NCBI GenBank assembly: GCA_946481035.1
Contig: CAMLNK010000135.1
Location: forward strand, 1 to 8,315
Source of the DNA: an uncultured Dyadobacter sp.
GTDB lineage: Bacteria > Bacteroidota > Bacteroidia > Cytophagales > Spirosomataceae
Length of the DNA stretch: 8,315 nt
Direction: 5' to 3'
In this document: in pieces, positions 6,983 through 8,315 of the stretch
Layout: the number at the start of each line of letters is the position of its first letter
Position numbering within the stretch: the first letter of the stretch is position 1
Made by a program: the position numbers and the translations under genes
Notes under the pieces: generated by a model
What the model saw: only the letters and a program-made list of their open reading frames with translations
What the model was told of the DNA's origin: nothing
Databases searched by the model: none

Positions 6983-7350
6983 TCTCTCTTCCCTGATCTT
7001 GCTTTTATACTAGTCGGAGCGCGATGTGACCATCGGTGCGTAGTACTTTTTTGTAGTCGTAATTCTCTTTTTTGTCGACAATTTAATAAGCTTCCAGCAT
7101 TATTGGTGAAAAAGCAAAAAGGCCGAATACGTGATTGTGTTTCGAGCACGCAGCAAAATTATATGCTGATAAATAAATGTACTTTGGACAAATAATATTT
7201 CAAAATCTCTAAAATTGTGCATTTTATATGTGTTTAAACGCCGTTTGTCCCAAATATTAGTTTAGTGCAATTAAAAAAGGTAGAATAAGTTGCTTATTTG
7301 TCGTAATAGATTTAAATTTCTCGTAATTCCAAATAAACCCAAACTTACCT
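6983..7350. other. 368-base AT-rich intergenic region before susC
   Basis: No complete gene or RNA gene is recognisable here. Contents: a weak hairpin (cgatg/catcg, 7022-7035) not directly followed by a U-tract, so not a convincing terminator; two copies of cttttttgt at 7046-7054 and 7067-7075, 21 bases apart; a short minus-strand open frame at 7005-7082 with a protein-like composition but no start codon; and a gapped inverted repeat, GGACAAA at 7186-7192 with TTTGTCC at 7244-7250, which extends by three more pairs if one C is bulged. A candidate susC promoter is at its right end. Base composition becomes strongly AT-rich from about 7150 to 7350, as expected for a regulatory region. Confidence 0.6.
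7290..7320 (+). promoter_or_regulatory. Candidate promoter for the susC-like gene
   Basis: TTG at 7290-7292 is followed after 20 bases by TAAATTTC at 7313-7320, one base off the TAnnTTTG form. It lies 30 bases before the ATG at 7351, giving a leader of about 25 bases. The region is very AT-rich, so chance matches are likely. Confidence 0.35.
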
Positions 7351-8315
7351 ATGCGCAAAACTTTACAGTTTGTGCTGCTGACATTTCTGTCGGTAGTACT
7401 ATTTATTAACACATCACACGCCCAGGACCGGCAGGTCACCGGGAAAGTGAATGATGAGAATGGCGCCGGTCTCCCCGGAGCCAACGTCCTGATCAAAGGG
7501 ACTACGAGGGGAACAAATACGGATGCAGAAGGGAATTTCAGTTTAAATATTAATGGAGTAGCAACGCTTATCGTTTCTTCGGTGGGCTATACATCCAAAG
7601 AAGTGGAGGTGTCGGCGAATATGACCAACGTCACGGTTGCCATGGATGCCGATGTACGCAACCTGGGCGAGGTGGTAGTTACCGCGCTGGGTATCAGTAA
7701 GGAGCAAAAGACGCTCAGCTACGCGACCCAGATGATCAACACCGACAACTTTTCGAAAGCACGCGAGCTGAACGTGGCCAACTCGCTTTCCGGTCGCGTG
7801 GCAGGTTTGGATATTGTGCGTTCATCGTCCGGGGTAGGCGGTTCGAGCCGCGTTGTTTTGCGCGGTGACCGGTCCATTACCGGTAACAACCAGGCGCTGA
7901 TCGTCGTGGACGGGGTGCCTATCGATAACTCGAATTTCAGCCCGACCAATGCGAATGGTGGCCGCGACGCGAGCGATGCGCTTTCCAGCATTAACTCCGA
8001 CGATATCGAATCGATCAACGTATTGAGAGGAGCGTCTGCGACCGCGCTATACGGTAGCCGCGCGGCAAACGGCGCATTGCTGATAACCACCAAAAAAGGC
8101 GCGGTGAGAAAAGGCATCGGTGTGAATATCAACAGCACCTTCCAGGTCGAAAAAGCAATGGAAATGCAGAATTTCCAAAACGTATATGGACAGGGTGTAG
8201 AAGGCAAGTTCTTTCCAAACAGCGAATTCAGCTGGGGCCCTAAAATGGACGGCCAGCAGGTAGCTGCCTGGGGCCCTGATCCGGCCAATAAAGGTAAAAC
8301 TTACGCCTATTCACC
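7351..8315 (+). CDS. SusC/RagA family TonB-linked outer-membrane receptor, N-terminal part (3' end outside window)
   Basis: The frame opens at ATG 7351 and runs 321 codons to the window edge without a stop. Residues 1-24 are a signal peptide (MRKT, hydrophobic core, cleavage likely after SHA24). Residues 28-98 form the carboxypeptidase-regulatory-like domain (VTGKVNDENGAGLPGANVLI, then GTNTDAEGNFSL). A TonB-box-like segment, LGEVVVTALGI, is at 105-115. The plug domain follows, with SLSGRVAGLDI (145-155), ALIVVDGVPID (182-192) and the family signature INVLRGASATALYGSRAANG (222-241) leading into LLITTKKG. Such receptors import oligosaccharides or other large nutrients across the outer membrane, powered by TonB-ExbBD and usually capped by a SusD lipoprotein encoded just downstream; the substrate cannot be predicted. 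There is no extra N-terminal STN signalling domain, so it is not an anti-sigma transducer. Full-length members are about 1000 residues, so roughly two thirds of the gene lies beyond the window. Confidence 0.96.
   Translation, partial: MRKTLQFVLLTFLSVVLFINTSHAQDRQVTGKVNDENGAGLPGANVLIKGTTRGTNTDAEGNFSLNINGVATLIVSSVGYTSKEVEVSANMTNVTVAMDADVRNLGEVVVTALGISKEQKTLSYATQMINTDNFSKARELNVANSLSGRVAGLDIVRSSSGVGGSSRVVLRGDRSITGNNQALIVVDGVPIDNSNFSPTNANGGRDASDALSSINSDDIESINVLRGASATALYGSRAANGALLITTKKGAVRKGIGVNINSTFQVEKAMEMQNFQNVYGQGVEGKFFPNSEFSWGPKMDGQQVAAWGPDPANKGKTYAYS

Noticed and set aside
7230..7239. gtttaaac palindrome as an operator
   Set aside because: An 8-base AT-rich palindrome is expected by chance in such AT-rich DNA, and nothing else supports it.
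7719..8288. 189-residue open frame on the minus strand
   Set aside because: It is antisense to the plug domain of the SusC-like receptor, which has the full family signature on the plus strand.
1..8315. CRISPR array, tRNA or rRNA genes, insertion sequence
   Set aside because: I saw no regularly spaced repeats, cloverleaf-like segments, rRNA-like stretches, transposase motifs or terminal inverted repeats anywhere in the window.

Overview
The window looks like chromosomal DNA from a member of the Bacteroidota, most likely order Cytophagales (a Dyadobacter/Spirosoma-like organism; this placement is inference). Evidence: a SusC/RagA-type TonB-dependent receptor, a DUF2723 membrane protein, absence of clear Shine-Dalgarno sequences, and several matches to the Bacteroidota promoter form (TTG, about 19-20 bases, TAnnTTTG). 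Most genes are GC-rich, with AT-rich intergenic stretches.

Layout. (1) 1-798, plus: the 3' end of a DUF2723 protein gene, closed by a strong hairpin terminator at 812-857 that also serves the converging gene. (2) 883-2214, minus: a Fic-domain (AMPylator-type) protein with a self-inhibitory motif and an unusual C-terminal third; its base composition is visibly lower in GC than its neighbours. (3) 2264-3484, minus: an exported endonuclease/exonuclease/phosphatase-fold enzyme. (4) 3609-5430, minus: a grpE-dnaJ chaperone operon ending at a terminator at 3551-3584. (5) 5431-5542: a compact divergent promoter region. (6) 5543-6490, plus: queG, epoxyqueuosine reductase, probably on a leaderless or nearly leaderless mRNA. 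(7) 6569-6982, plus: a small four-helix membrane protein resembling DUF1761. (8) 6983-7350: a 368-base AT-rich gap with a probable susC promoter and a possible coding remnant. (9) 7351 to the right edge, plus: the 5' part of a SusC/RagA outer-membrane receptor gene, with signal peptide, carboxypeptidase-regulatory-like domain, TonB box and plug.

Functionally this is a mosaic of mostly housekeeping genes. GrpE and DnaJ are the nucleotide-exchange and J-domain partners of DnaK, which is not in the window. QueG performs the last step of queuosine tRNA modification. The SusC gene starts what is probably a susC/susD nutrient-uptake locus continuing to the right. The Fic gene is the most accessory-looking element. 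I do not see a convincing new multi-gene system. The items most worth a second look are the Fic C-terminal region, the leaderless queG start, the repeated element upstream of grpE, and the possible gene remnant before susC.
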